A stretch of 64,000 bases of DNA from Adineta steineri (taxonomy: Eukaryota > Rotifera > Eurotatoria > Adinetida > Adinetidae): assembly GCA_905250115.1 (NCBI GenBank), contig CAJNOI010000063.1, forward strand, positions 129,137 through 193,136. The letters are read 5' to 3'. Shown one piece after another: positions 1 to 12,165 of the stretch. The stretch's first letter is position 1; the number at the start of each line of letters is the position of its first letter. The position numbers were made by a program, and so were the translations under genes. The notes below the pieces were generated by a model that was not told where the DNA came from, ran no database searches, and was given only the letters and a program-made list of their open reading frames with translations.

Positions 1-696
1 ATGCATGATGGAGGTTGGCGTGAATGTCAAGATGTTGCTATTGCACCTATACCAATACGTAATGAAGAACCTCGATGGTTAACAGAATCTGTTATTAATA
101 TTCAACCAGATAAATTAATTTCATTTACTATTAGAGGAACGCTAAGAGTTAAAGGTGATATAGGACTTGATAATGCCGCACGTGAACGAATGCATCGAAG
201 TTTACCTCAACCATTTAAATTTAAGATAGTTGTCACAGATAGTTCTGGTAAACAATGTTCATTAATTATTGAACAATTAAACAAACCACTCGATCCTCTC
301 ACTCGAGAATCATTTATATATGATGAGAAATCAAACATTGGCGAATTTCTCGCTTTTACTTATGCCGATGATGTTGAACAGGAGAAACGACTTTATGCAG
401 GAATATTTATAAATAAATTAGGCGAACTTGTAGTCAAAATTAGTGGATCATATACTGGTGCGTATGATAGAAAAATTATACGCGCCATGCAATATCATGC
501 CAAACAAAACAAAACACCAGAAGTAGATCTAGACGGCACAACCTATGATTTGTATGACACTCATGGTAGAGCAATTGCTATATTTGATCCTGAAACTTAT
601 ATGTTCTATGCTGTTCGATTGGAATTAACTACTAAAACCTCCAAGACAGTAGAAACTGTACTTATTCCAGTAGAAAAAATTAAATCTACAGATTAA
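1..696 (+). CDS. C-terminal part of an unidentified protein
   Basis: An open frame of 231 codons runs from the first base of the window to TAA at 694-696. The first codon is ATG, but the frame is open to the window edge, so the true start may lie upstream. The protein is mixed alpha/beta in character, with no signal peptide, membrane segment or cysteine pattern. The ending is charged. I do not recognise a family; the codon use and lack of stops argue that it is real. It converges on the TRPM gene, with 580 bp of AT-rich sequence between the two stops. Confidence 0.6.
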   Translation: MHDGGWRECQDVAIAPIPIRNEEPRWLTESVINIQPDKLISFTIRGTLRVKGDIGLDNAARERMHRSLPQPFKFKIVVTDSSGKQCSLIIEQLNKPLDPLTRESFIYDEKSNIGEFLAFTYADDVEQEKRLYAGIFINKLGELVVKISGSYTGAYDRKIIRAMQYHAKQNKTPEVDLDGTTYDLYDTHGRAIAIFDPETYMFYAVRLELTTKTSKTVETVLIPVEKIKSTD

Positions 697-1276
697 AATT
701 AGTTTTTTTTCAAATAAAATGATAACAGAAATTTTAAAAATGATATTTTCCTAATAGAATAAGAAACAAATTGTAAAATTATTGTATTTATAATCACATA
801 GTATGGTCATTTTAGTTCTAGATAATGATTGAACTGCTTTTTTTGATATTTTAAGTTATGATATAAGCAAAACAAATGAGTGTGAATTATCAATAACAAT
901 TTACTCATTTTCTTATTTTATAACGAACTCCATGTAAAATAACACAAATAGATGAAATATGGATTTGCTAAAAGGCAAAATAACTATTATCTCGATTCAA
1001 ATGCTTTTTATGCACAACTTAAGTAAATATAATAAAGTTAATCCGATATATTGCTGATTTATTTTATGTAAAATAAAAATATTTAAACGTCACTTTCATC
1101 GCTCATATATCGATTGTTCTAGTAAATATATAAAAAAAGACAAATAATGAATTTTATTTCTAGATTAAGAATAAATATCTTACAAAATTATGTTTATTAG
1201 TATTCTGTACATGACTTCTAACATAATCAATTCTACAATATAAACTAAAGAAAAATCTATTATCAAAAAATAATGC
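697..1276. other. Convergent intergenic spacer
   Basis: AT-rich sequence between two converging stop codons. It presumably carries both 3' UTRs and poly(A) signals. I see no coding frame, repeat or RNA gene in it. Confidence 0.6.
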
Positions 1277-4200
1277 TTACTTTCGTTCAATATTTTCTAA
1301 AACCATATCCATATGATTTTTCTTAGCATGTTTCAAAGCATATCTCCAAAAATCATCAGCTATAGCACTTTCACGTTGCATTACATCGCTAACTATGAAA
1401 AATTCATTTCTATTATTTTACTTTTCATAATCAATATTCTATTTACTTTTCCATTGTTGTTGTGGTACATTATATATTGTTAAATTCTTATCGACTGCAA
1501 CATAAATATATATATGTATAGATAAATTATAAAATAATATTACATACAATTATGACAAAGTCTTACGACATGTCGAAGAGCGATAAATAGATAATAGATC
1601 GTATTAAATGGTGGTGGCACTGGAGTTTTTTTACTATATTCATTGACAATTAAAAATCGTTGATATCGCCATAAATCATGAGCTTGTTCTTGAACATTTT
1701 GAATAGTAACACTATAAAGAAGTGTTCACTTCAATTGAAATATACAAATAATCTTACTTAAACAATGCAACAAGTACATTAAGAAGAAGTACATTTGCAA
1801 TAGCAACAAAAATAATCGCTAAAACAAATGCGATATTTGAATATGAATCTGTACCATCTAGATGTTTAAAAAAAAGAAGTATAGTCATTTTCTGAAATTA
1901 AGATTTTTTTGTATTACGAATAGGATCGATTTGTCCAAATACTTTCCATATTCCATGATTAATTATATCTTTAATTAATTGCCATGACCATGATTTATGT
2001 TCCATAGTATTGACAGTTATATTAAGTAAATTTCCATGATCATCATAGATCCAATTTATTTGAGATTTTGTATTTATCAACGACCATGATGCAATTGAAA
2101 AACCGCAGAGAAAAATAAGAATAAAACAAATAAAAAATAGAAGATCTTTCATCTAAGAATAGAAAAATATATAAAAGAATAAGTAATAAATAGTGTTAAT
2201 AATAAACCGTATTTAAAATCATTAATAATTTCGGACCAAGTCGTTCAAAAGCTGTAAATAGATGAAGAGTTCCAACAAACCAAACAATTAAATCAATACA
2301 TAGAAAGATTCTATAAATAATTCGAATTTTCGTTTTTGATTAATTTTATTCGAAAAACGTTTACTTTGAAATTGTAAAAATAGCTTCAATTAATACAAAT
2401 CTTGTCATAAATCCAATGAGATATAAAACAATAGCTGTCAATCTAATTAAATTCCAAACATCATAAAAATATTCATGATTTTCCATTAAATAAAACTAGA
2501 TAATCAAAATTATTTATTTCATAAATATTTTTGTTTTGTTTATCTAACTTTATGAATTTCTTCAAGAATTAAACTCCATATCCATATATGAAGAATAATT
2601 TCGCTTTGTCCTAACGAAAGAGTAGTATTATCAAGCATAATATTCCATGGAAAAAAATTAATTAAAAGAACATAACTGAATAATCCAAGAAAGAGAATAT
2701 AAAAGATCTAGGAAATAAAATTTATTATTGATATATTGATTAATTTTTTTTTATTCATATTACCATATTATAATAAAATCGAACAATAGGTGCTTGATAA
2801 AAATAAATAAATTTATCTGACCATCGAACACGATTATATTCAACATCATGATCAGATCTTTAAGCAAAAATTTAAGAATATAAATACATATCAAATTTAT
2901 ATTTTTTTTTTACTTTATTACTGTACGAATAATAACACCATTTCCACTTTTTCCATATGAAACTATCTTGAAATTTTATAATATAATTAATAGAAAAATC
3001 ATTATTTCAAATAATAATGAGGAAACCGCTCGAAGTGATTCAGATATTTTGAGGTGATATTTCGCCCATAAGTAGGATCCGACGGTGTTTTATCCAGCGG
3101 ATGGATACCGCCCACCCTGAATTTCGATTCGCCTAGCCGAAACACTGGGATTGAATGATACTCGAAAAAGTCTGAACCACTTTGGGCAGTTATCTCGGAA
3201 ATAGTTCTTATTATCATTAGGACATCAGACATTTGAACACTACTATGTCACTTTTTCTGTATAAGGAATAGTTCCAATTGCAATCGATTAGAACTTGGGC
3301 AGATCAAGTATCATCATGTAACTATTTACGAATAGTAAACTAAAACAAATGTATCAGCTTGGTTTTTTTCTGTAAATAAAGTGTCTTTAAAAAGGATGCC
3401 AAAAGCTTACAAAGTAAAAGAATGCAATCAGACGTTGGGGGAAAATAGTTTTTTCATTTATTTATCGATCTGTGAATGCATAACTTTTGAAAATGATCAT
3501 AGATTAATTAGCTATGTACAAAATCAAACTGTCAGGTGTCTTGATGAATGAACTAGTTGCAAACGGTATATCTTCTTTAACTTATCCAGTATTACATTGA
3601 TGATATAGACATGACTTATTGTTATTATTATATCACTTATCTGTCCTACGAACTTTTATATACATACTTAAATCAATAATATCTTTTTATTTAGAAACTG
3701 CCATCTAATACGATTCTCCATTATTCAAGAATATTGATCAGACAATCAATTATTGATTATAGTCACCTTCGATATTGTTTGGGAAAAATTGAATATTAAA
3801 AACATCACTAACCTCTTTACGTTCTTGTACATATGGTAAGAAAACAGAAAATAAAGGCATCAATGGAATGAAAAGTGAAACAAGAAAAACCTATATAAAT
3901 TTTCTTTTAAATTTCTTTCATATTAAATATATATATATAGAAGTTTTACTCGAAAATTAATTGCTTTTCGTTTATAATTAATATTTCCAAACCTTTTAAT
4001 ATAAAATTTAATTTAAATTGAAATTTAATTTTAAATATAAATCTTACCATTGATTATCTAAATATCTTTGAACACATTTCGATGCTAGAAAAATTCGACA
4101 ATTTGCTTCTTGAGCTACTTTTAATGGATCGACATTATCAAAAGCTGCAGCATTTTGTTTTAATAATTCAACAGCAAAATATTCATCATTATCAAAACAT

Positions 4201-6832
4201 CGATCAATAATTAACATTGCATAATTATCAAATTGTCTAACAAAAAAAAACAAAAATATTCAAACAATTCTTATTCTTAATTATATATTTCAATTTTACT
4301 CGGCATTTTTTTCATATTCATCTTTTGTTTCTGAATGAATTGCTGTTTGAGCTGCTAATCGATATATTCGTGCACCGATTAATGCTGCAACAGATTGATT
4401 CTATCTCAAATAATTATAAATCACTGCGAGATATTTCATAAAGATTTACCCAAGTTTTTGAACATAAATATTTAGCAAGTTCAAATCGATCAACAAAAAT
4501 AGACCAAAGAAATAGTTCACGACGAGCATTTTGTCCTAATGGACAATTCTTATCCGATGATATACTATCAACCTAAATCAACAAATTCATATGAAAGATT
4601 AGCTAGTCCAAAAGCAGTAGGGAGCGTCACGCTCCTGTAGAAGTTATTAGAGAGATGGGCGTGTGTGTTTGGGTATGCGATAAAGATGACGCTCACACCC
4701 ACATTTTATATCTTTCTTATAAGATAATCATACATACATGAAATTGTTTATTAAAATAAATTGAATAATAATCATCTCGTGTTGGTTTTAATTTGTTCTC
4801 AACGGGTAATCCATTATCTGCCTAGAAATTTCCGTTTATTTATCTTTTTTTATTTTTTGAATAATACATACATCAACTGTTTCATATAATTGTTCAATAT
4901 CGTTAATTGTTAATTTTTCCAGTGATGCACCATATTCAATAAGTAATTCAACAAAATCAACATGGCCACGACGAAAAGCATCGAGTAAAGCTCGACGAAG
5001 ATCATCCCTCTTTTATAGAAACATACAAAAATATAATAAAAAAAACCTCGATCATAAATACACATACTTCCCATTTAGAAATAGTTCTATCTGTAAGAAT
5101 ATGTTTTTGTGCATAATCTAATTTTTGCCATGCCTAATAACATAAATCAACAAAAAGAAAGATAATTTATATAAGAAGATAATCATACCATAGCTAATTT
5201 AAGTTCAGCTACACGACATTGTTGTTCATTATGAATTCCTTCAGAAAATTTTGCAGCTAGAATCATATACAAAAAAAACTATATATTTTTTAATTTATTA
5301 GGAAGTCATATAAACCATTAAAAAGAGCTTCAAGTATAGCATCTTCTAAATTTCCATGATGTCGTTCACTGTCAAATTTGAATATAGTTATTAAATGTCT
5401 TCGTTGATTCATAATATTACATAATCGTTCTTTTATTTGATCAATCCATACATTATTATCAGCTCGATGTTTATGTAATCTATACAACATTAAATAAATC
5501 TTTCAAAAATATAATCAAACAACAACTTACATTGAATTCAATCGAATTTCTTTATATGAAATATCAGTAGGACGATCTTTATTAATAAATCTTCTGTCAC
5601 TAACACCATGATCAATTTCAATCTGATTAAAATATGTATATAAATCCGCAACTAAATCAGCAGCTCGACCAGATTCCTATTTTTGTTTTTTGAAAAATTT
5701 TAATCAATAAAAATATTTTAAATTTCTACTAACTTTAACAACAACTAATGGAACATTTGTTTCAAGTGCTTGACAAACAGCACGAATTGATAATGCACCA
5801 CCTTCAACAAGAATCATAACAATCGGTGTTAATATATCTGTTGTTATTAATGTTGTATTTATTTCTCTTAAATATTGTTCAATTTCTGTTCGTCGAAGAA
5901 GAACATCTTCAGCAGTACATGATTCACCTTCAAATAATAAAAAATGTGTATGATTAGGTTCTAAATCACATTGTCCGTTTTCTGATTGTCCCGAACAATA
6001 TGAACGTATATTATATTCATCAGCAACATTCTATTAAGAAAATTTATCGTAGAGAATTCTGTTTTGTTCTTCTTAACAATTTTACCATATGAACTGCTTC
6101 AGTTGTACTTTGTCGAGAATGATTTGCTGATCGACTTTCTCTATCTATAGTTACATCAATATCTATATTTGATGTACAATTCAATTGTTCAGTTCCAGCT
6201 GTATGTTTCCAACTACCAATTCCAATACATGGAACATCAAGAGCATGTTTTCGATTTTTATAACGATAATTATCGAGTGCTTTACCAACTTCTTTAATAA
6301 CACCTGCATTTGTTCCAGCTGTAATCAACCATGCATCTATTTAGAAGAGAAAATTCTTTTTTTTAGACTTCAAAATGAATTATTATTTAACTTGTTGTTG
6401 CAGCAGCAGCAACTAATCCACGTTGAAATGTTTTTCTAAGATGTGTTGACATATTACATTGTTTACCACCACCAGTAACCGAAATAATTAAATCCGGTGT
6501 AGGTAAACGCCAACCACGTCTCATAAATTCAACTATAGTTCTTGCACTTGTTCCATGAGATAATCGAATATATTGTGAGAGTCGTGTTATTGAACTTAAC
6601 TCATTCATATCAAATTTTAAATAACCATATTGATTTGTTATTTCACTGTATGAAAATGGATTATATTCATAAAATATTTCATTGATTACTTACGGTCTAT
6701 TATCAGATAAACGAATATCTAATTGACAAACTACCTATGATATGTGAATATACTTTATTTTAGTCGTTTTCTTTTTTAATTCATCTCTACCTCTTGTATA
6801 ATACGCATTTGTTGAACAATTTCTTCAGCCAT
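1277..6832 (-). CDS. TRPM-family cation channel, many exons
   Basis: A spliced minus-strand gene. It starts MAEEIVQQ at 6832 and ends at a TAA at 1277. The N-terminal TRPM homology (SLOG) region is clear: 'DLIISVTGGG' near 6500, then 'AWLITAGTNAGV' and 'IGIGSW' near 6200-6330. Ankyrin-like linker exons follow ('RALLDAFRRGHVDFVELL' near 4950). Channel-type membrane segments lie between about 3890 and 1750: 'WSLILEEI', 'LGLFSYVLLINFF', a pore loop with 'KVFGQIDP' near 1930, and an S6-like 'NVLLLNVLVALF'. The C-terminal TRPM box and helix ('FWRYALKHAKK') end the protein. No NUDT9-like or kinase domain is present, so it should be a channel without an enzyme tail. Most introns are about 50 bp. Two are swollen: 2967-3812 and 4573-4737. 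Function is inferred from the family: Ca2+-permeable plasma-membrane channel. The exact TRPM subtype is not resolved. Confidence 0.88.
3002..3236. repeat. Possible GC-richer insertion inside a TRPM intron
   Basis: The 846-bp intron 2967-3812 holds a stretch that is visibly richer in G+C than its flanks. It has an open minus-strand frame of 76 codons that matches nothing in TRPM. All neighbouring introns are about 50 bp, so an inserted element or gene fragment is the simplest explanation. No terminal repeats were found by eye. Confidence 0.35.
4621..4704. repeat. Telomere-like G/T-rich and C/A-rich hairpin patch in a TRPM intron
   Basis: The 165-bp intron 4573-4737 holds a perfect short palindrome (GGAGCG-TCA-CGCTCC, 4621-4635). 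It is followed by a G/T-rich arm (GGGCGTGTGTGTTTGGG) and, 20 bp on, a C/A-rich arm (GCTCACACCCACA). This is one of eight such patches in the window. Confidence 0.5.
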
Positions 6833-7347
6833 TGATTATTATCTATTAATCAGTTGTATTTTTATCACTCTGTAATATGTGACAACAGATTTCTTTCTCG
6901 TTTTCTTTACAAATAAATATGATAATAAGAAAAAATTTAAATAATAATGAAGAAAGAAAAGAATAGAAATAGCTTTATATAAGAACAATTAATTCATGTT
7001 CACATAGTATACTAAGAATATCAAATTTGACCACATACTATTGTCATGTTGTGTAAAATAGTCAATAATTTTCGATCGAGAAAAATATTCCTATAATCAT
7101 TAGTTTTTATTTATGTACATAATCAAATTCTTTGTTATTATTGTATATAATCATGAAGAATAGTAAATCTAGATTTTTTGTTTTTTCTATATATTCTCGA
7201 CATATCAAAGTGAGTTATTTAATGATTTATACAATTTAAATTCCAGAAAAAAAATTGTTTCTTTATGTATTCTTGGAAGTAAAAAACAAAAACGAAGAGA
7301 TGAATATGACGACAACAAACATACACAACGCGTACACACACATCAAT
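6833..7347. other. Intergenic spacer upstream of the TRPM gene
   Basis: AT-rich sequence between the TRPM start and the stop of the next minus-strand gene. It should hold the TRPM promoter and the 3' UTR of the WW-like gene. No motif was recognised. Confidence 0.5.
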
Positions 7348-7929
7348 TTAATCTTCAAGTAACCATTTATCACGATGTTTTCTTTTAATTGCAGCTCGAC
7401 GTGCTTTTATATTATCAAGTTCTTTTTTAGTTAATTTCACTTTTTTCTTTTGATTTCCATTTGTACGATTTAATTCTTCATTCCAAGCATTATAATCAAA
7501 ATAATGATATAATTGACGTAGATCACGTGCATCTTGTCCAACAAGTCTTTTACCAGTATTCATTGTACTTGGAATCGTAGGTGGAATTATATATGGTTGA
7601 TAACGAAGATCAGGTTGTGCATTTGCATATGCCATTGATAAAGCATATTCACTAGTTGAGTACTGTTGTTGTTGTTGTTCTCCACCACCAACATTTGACG
7701 ATGATTCTGATGGTGGTGGTGGTTCAATACAGCCTTTAGGCGTTTCCCATACCTAAAAAAAAAGCTTTAAATAGAAAGTACATATATAATATTATGCGAA
7801 ATTTACCGATTCATTTCCATCCGACCAATAATAACGTTTATAATTTTCATCCCAATATGGTTGCCATTTTGATATATCTTCACTAATACCACTTGAGCTT
7901 GATGCTCCTTCGTCAGTGTTATCTGCCAT
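7348..7929 (-). CDS. WW-domain-like small protein, 175 aa
   Basis: Two exons, 7929-7807 and 7752-7348, join in phase 0 across a 54-bp GT...AG intron. The N-terminal half has an atypical WW motif: 'KWQPYWDENYKRYYW', then 'VVWETPKG', with the intron inside the motif. A Gln-rich spacer follows. The C-terminal third is basic and helical ('KLTKKELDNIKARRAAIKRK'), suggesting a nuclear or RNA-associated protein. I do not recognise a named orthologue. It is divergent from the SDR gene at 8128, with only 198 bp between the two starts, so the two probably share a bidirectional promoter. Confidence 0.72.
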
Positions 7930-8127
7930 GTAAGAAGAAATGTTCTAAATCTGAAGAAATTATAATTTCAATGAATAACACAAAACAACAAAATCAACCA
8001 ATCATTATATAGATTGGACCTCTATAAACATGCGTCGCTACTAAATAAAACTCATCATTGATTGAAGTAGATATTCAACGAATCATGAAACTTTAGTAGA
8101 ATATAAAATTTAATTTTATTAAAAACT
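7930..8127. promoter_or_regulatory. Putative bidirectional promoter between WW-like and SDR genes
   Basis: The 198 bp between two divergent ATGs is the only space available for both promoters. Its position is the evidence; no specific element was identified. Confidence 0.4.
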
Positions 8128-9005
8128 ATGAACGGTTTAGTAGCATTAGTAACCGGTGGTGCTTCTGGTCTTGGTTTAGCTTGTATTAATCGTTTTCTAA
8201 AACAAGGCATAAGTCATGTACATTTTTGTGATTTACCAACATCAAAAGGTGAAGAAATTGCTAAATCAATGGATTCATCCTTAGTTACATATCATCCAGT
8301 TGATGTAACAAATGATAATGAAATTGAACAAATGTTTAATAAAATTCAAGAAAAAAATTCCAAACTTAATTGTCTAGTACAATGTGCAGGCATTGGTGTT
8401 GCATTTCGATGTTATAATATTAATGTATAACTTATTTTCTTAATTCAATATAATTTTGTATTTTATTTTAATTTAGAAACGAAGTATGCATTCAATGGAA
8501 GAATTTAATCGTGTAATGAATGTAAATGTTGTTGGAACATTTAATGTACTAAGAAGAACATGTCATGTTATGGCTGATAATCAACCAGATGCACGTGGAC
8601 AACGTGGTGTTATTATAAATACGTCAAGTATTGCAGCATATGAAGGACAAATAGGTTTATTTAGAATTTAAAAAGAATATTTTTTCTATCGATGTTTTGT
8701 TTTAAGGTCAAGTTGCTTATTCAGCAACTAGTGGAGCTTTAGCAAGTATGACACTTCCATTAGCACGTGATCTCGCAAGTGTTGGTATACGTGTATGTAC
8801 TATTCTACCTGGTGTATTTGATCAAACAAAAATGGTCGAACCATTATCTGATAAAAGTAAAAGTTTACTTGCTATGATGGTAACATTTCCATCTCAACTT
8901 GGTTTACCTGATGATTTCGCACGATTAACACAAAATATAATAGAAAATAATTATTTAAATGGTGAAAATATTCGTTTAGATGGTGCTATGCGTATGCCTC
9001 CTTAG
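8128..9005 (+). CDS. HSD17B10-like short-chain dehydrogenase lacking the catalytic Lys, 257 aa
   Basis: Exons 8128-8424, 8477-8654 and 8707-9005 join in frame to 257 aa, close to the 261 aa of human HSD17B10. The nucleotide-binding motif 'VTGGASGLGLA', the 'DLP' loop, the active Ser region 'GVIINTSSIAAYEGQIG' and the ending 'NGENIRLDGAMRMPP' are diagnostic of the type-10 mitochondrial 3-hydroxyacyl-CoA dehydrogenase group. The family oxidises hydroxyacyl-CoA and steroids with NAD+ and is a subunit of mitochondrial RNase P in animals. The catalytic YxxxK reads Y163-S-A-T-S167 here, so the lysine is a serine (codon AGT, 8730-8732). NCAG also reads QCAG. The fold looks intact; oxidoreductase activity is doubtful, but an activity-independent role remains possible. 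Confidence 0.9.
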
Positions 9006-9080
9006 TATTTATTTATTTTTTAGGAAAAGTTATTTTTGTTTAGTTATTTGTTTGTTTGTTAACTTGTTATTTGTTTTTTC

Positions 9081-9083
9081 TAG
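9081..9083 (+). promoter_or_regulatory. Possible trans-splice acceptor ahead of the BTB gene
   Basis: TTTTTTCTAG ends 16 bp upstream of the BTB start codon and 78 bp after the SDR stop. Bdelloids are known to use spliced-leader trans-splicing. The tight same-strand spacing makes an SDR-BTB operon plausible. An ordinary 5'-UTR intron would look the same. Confidence 0.35.
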
Positions 9084-9099
9084 ATTAAATAAAAAAAGA

Positions 9100-9651
9100 A
9101 TGTCAGATATAATAAAATTTAAATTAACAAATGGTGATATTTTTGGTATATATCGTCAAACATTAGAACAATATCCGAATAGTTTTTTAACAAAATTAAT
9201 TAATAATGAAATAAACTCATCATTTCATTCACGTGATGCTGATAATTCATTTTTAATTGATGAAGATGCAATGATATTTTCTTCAATTCTAACTTATTAT
9301 CGTTCGGGAGTGTTAACAATATTACATAATGAACTTCGACAAGCTATTATTGATAAATACATGTTACCACAAGTTTATTCTGCATCAATATCAACAAAAA
9401 ATCTTTCATCTAACGATGAACCTATGTATATACATGTTGGTTATGAACATTCATCATCAACATCAACACAAACGAAACCGAGTCCTTCACAAATTCCAGC
9501 ACTTCATGGATGTCCATTTATAATGACACATACGAATTCTTTTCGTTCGAAAGATCCCGTTGAGATTGCAAATTATTTATCGTGTAATGGATATACAATC
9601 GATCAAATCGATGTAAATACACGATCGATATTAATGAAAAAAAAAGATTAG
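9100..9651 (+). CDS. BTB/POZ (T1-like) domain protein, 183 aa
   Basis: A single exon from ATG at 9100. The first ~100 residues look like a T1/KCTD-type BTB fold: 'IIKFKLTNGDIFGIYRQTLEQ' resembles 'VKLNVGG...F.T...TL', followed by 'SFLTKLI', 'FLIDEDAMIFSSILTYYRSG' and a leucine-rich helix. The remaining 80 residues are unlike known KCTD tails, with a Ser/Thr-rich linker at about 110-130. KCTD-type proteins oligomerise and often link CUL3 to substrates; that role is inference here. It lies 94 bp after the SDR stop on the same strand, and 70 bp from the converging SOCS-box gene. Confidence 0.65.
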   Translation: MSDIIKFKLTNGDIFGIYRQTLEQYPNSFLTKLINNEINSSFHSRDADNSFLIDEDAMIFSSILTYYRSGVLTILHNELRQAIIDKYMLPQVYSASISTKNLSSNDEPMYIHVGYEHSSSTSTQTKPSPSQIPALHGCPFIMTHTNSFRSKDPVEIANYLSCNGYTIDQIDVNTRSILMKKKD

Positions 9652-9721
9652 AAAATATTCTTGAGTATAAAATATTACAAAAAAAACAAATTAGATTACT
9701 CTAGTCAAAATGATTGTATTA

Positions 9722-11367
9722 TCAGTTGTCAATTTCATCGACATGTAACCGAGGATTTTCGATTTCTTTCAATGGTCGAACATTTCCGTTGTGTTTAGTG
9801 ACCTAAAACCAAGTATAGAAAGAAGATTTATTTAATTATTTAATTACTTCGTCAATACATTTCGTAGCATAATTTGAAGAAAGAAGGCCATATGAACAAT
9901 AATCTGTTAGGGATCGTGATAAATCTAATTGATCGATATGTTTTTGTGAACAAATAATATCTTTAATTTTTAAACGACACCATTCTTTTAATGTTAATAG
10001 ATTTTGAAATAATTGATCATTTATTTTTTGTGTATGAACATCTTCATTTTTTCGTTGTTGTTCAATAAATTTTTTAGTATGAATAATTGAATAAGATTTT
10101 GCAAGATATTTTAAAATAAATTCTTGAAATTCTGGATGAAATGCGTTTGATACGTTAATTACATGCGCTATAAAATTTGTATCACATTGAAAAGATAATC
10201 GACGTGGATATATATCATTTAGACGTAAACCAATTAATGCATAGATACCAATTGTTGTTACAAAAAATCGATCTATAGGACATTGTGCATCTGTATAAAC
10301 ATTAAACGTAAGCTTTGATAGCTAAAAAATATTCTCAATTAGATATAGTTATGAAAAACAAAATATAAAACATACTTGTCCACCTCGAAGGATAACTGAT
10401 CGAAATAGATTAATGAGACGTGCTGTTCGATATTTAGTTATTTCATTTGGATACTTATTAGGTTCCTGTTGAGCAACTAATCGTGGTTTTAACCATTCAG
10501 AATACCTTCGATGTAAAGGATTATTATCGTCTGATATGACATAGAAATATGGTTTCATATTAATAATTCGATCAAGTACAGTAAAATCTGTCTTTAAATC
10601 AATACTATTGAGATCATAATCAGAAAAATGAGATAAGAATAATGAAAGTTCTTCAGGTGTTCTCATTAAATATATAAGTCGTTCAGGTTTATGATTATTA
10701 TGAAATGATTCTTGTTGTCGAAGTATGGAAAATAATTTTTCATAATCTTTGATTCCCATGCGCGATCTCATTCCTCTTCCATCAGTAAAACCCAGTAGAA
10801 ATAATGTCATTCTATCAACAGGTACTTGAGGTCTAGATTGATGTCGTCTAGGACGATTTTCAGAAGACAGTCTAGAACGATTTTCAAAAACAGGTGTGCA
10901 TATCGCATCCGGAATAATAATCCGATTTTTATATAGAAATTCATAAAACTAAAATGATAAATGCGAAACTAATTACTTTTTAATATCATAATTCTACTTA
11001 CTGAACTTGTTCTTGTTAATGGATTATCTAATATTTCTGTCCATATTGAATCACTATCAGTTATTTTATATTTATGAATAACAGATACAATATAATGTAG
11101 AATAATTAGTACACAATGATCAACATCTGTTTTATCAGCAGTTTTTAATTTATAACGCTTTGAAATATATGTTGAATGTTTTATTACTTGATTTCCTTTA
11201 TTAATATTTTCAATCCAAGTCGAACTATTAAATTCTTTTGTTAATAATAATAGTATTGATTGAAATGTTATTGTACTTTGTCGTTGACGATGCTCTTCAA
11301 GTTTATTGAGAACAGATGTTGTATTTGCTCGTAGAATCGAAGAAAGAAGTGAATTAACATAATCCAT
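9722..11367 (-). CDS. SOCS-box protein, 497 aa, otherwise unidentified
   Basis: Exons 11367-11002, 10948-10376, 10321-9848 and 9802-9722 join in phase 0 throughout and give 497 aa. Near the C terminus 'TLKEWCRLKIKDII' fits the elongin BC-box consensus (A/S/T)LxxxCxxxI exactly. It is followed by 'IDQLDLSRSLTDYCSYG', which resembles the Cul5-box end of SOCS boxes (LPLP...YL.Y). The rest is helical with no ankyrin, SH2, WD40 or SPRY repeat that I can see. By family logic it would recruit a substrate to an elongin BC-CUL5 ubiquitin ligase. The substrate-binding part is of unknown type. Confidence 0.68.
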
Positions 11368-12165
11368 ATTTGTAACTGTAATCGTAGGATTAGTGTTATA
11401 ACGATTATTTTTAACTCCTTTAAATCAAACTTTGAATATGAAATGATAGAAGTTATATACAGTAAGTTCTATCATATATACTCAAACCAAATACAGTAGA
11501 AAAATAATTATTTATCTAAAATAAAAATACTCAGTGAGGATAATATATGTGACTTGTATGAATTTAAATGGAAAGCTTTAGAGTATCAAGATTTAAAATT
11601 TGTTAATGTTTCCTACAGTTTTGCAATTTTGCTTTTCAGTTACTCTCGATAAAAAATAGCGAATATCATTTCATCATATTGTAGATGTCACTTAAATGCG
11701 TACAAATTTAAATTTTGATTACCATACAATGGTTTTTGAAGAGGTGATGGATTATTTTTTACCACATTAATAAATATTGGTAGTGTATTGAAATATGAAA
11801 AATTACGAAAAGTACACATGAATATTTAACTGTTGTATAATCAATAAAACGATTTGAGAAATATGTTTGTACTGTTTCAAAAAGAACTTATGAAGAACAA
11901 AAATTAGGATACTTGCAATTATGAGCCGAATAGAATTATTATTATATGACCAGTTAACGGAAAAAATCAGAAATTATCCACATAAACTTCTAAGATGATT
12001 AGTTTTGATTCACTTGATGTGAGTATATTCCTAGTCTGTCACTCTTCTTTTGCTACATTGTTAATAAGATTGATTTCGTACATTTAACTTTACTGTGAGA
12101 ATTATTTCTCTTAATAATGAAAATATATCGAGGTTATTTTATTTAAAATAAAAACATGCCTATAA
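11368..12165. other. Intergenic spacer
   Basis: AT-rich sequence between two minus-strand genes. Nothing recognised beyond the expected promoter of the SOCS-box gene and the 3' UTR of the amine oxidase. Confidence 0.5.

Noticed and set aside
3002..3232. The 76-codon frame as a genuine TRPM exon
   Set aside because: The flanking exons join in phase 0 without it, it has an internal stop relative to the channel frame, and it has no TRPM similarity.
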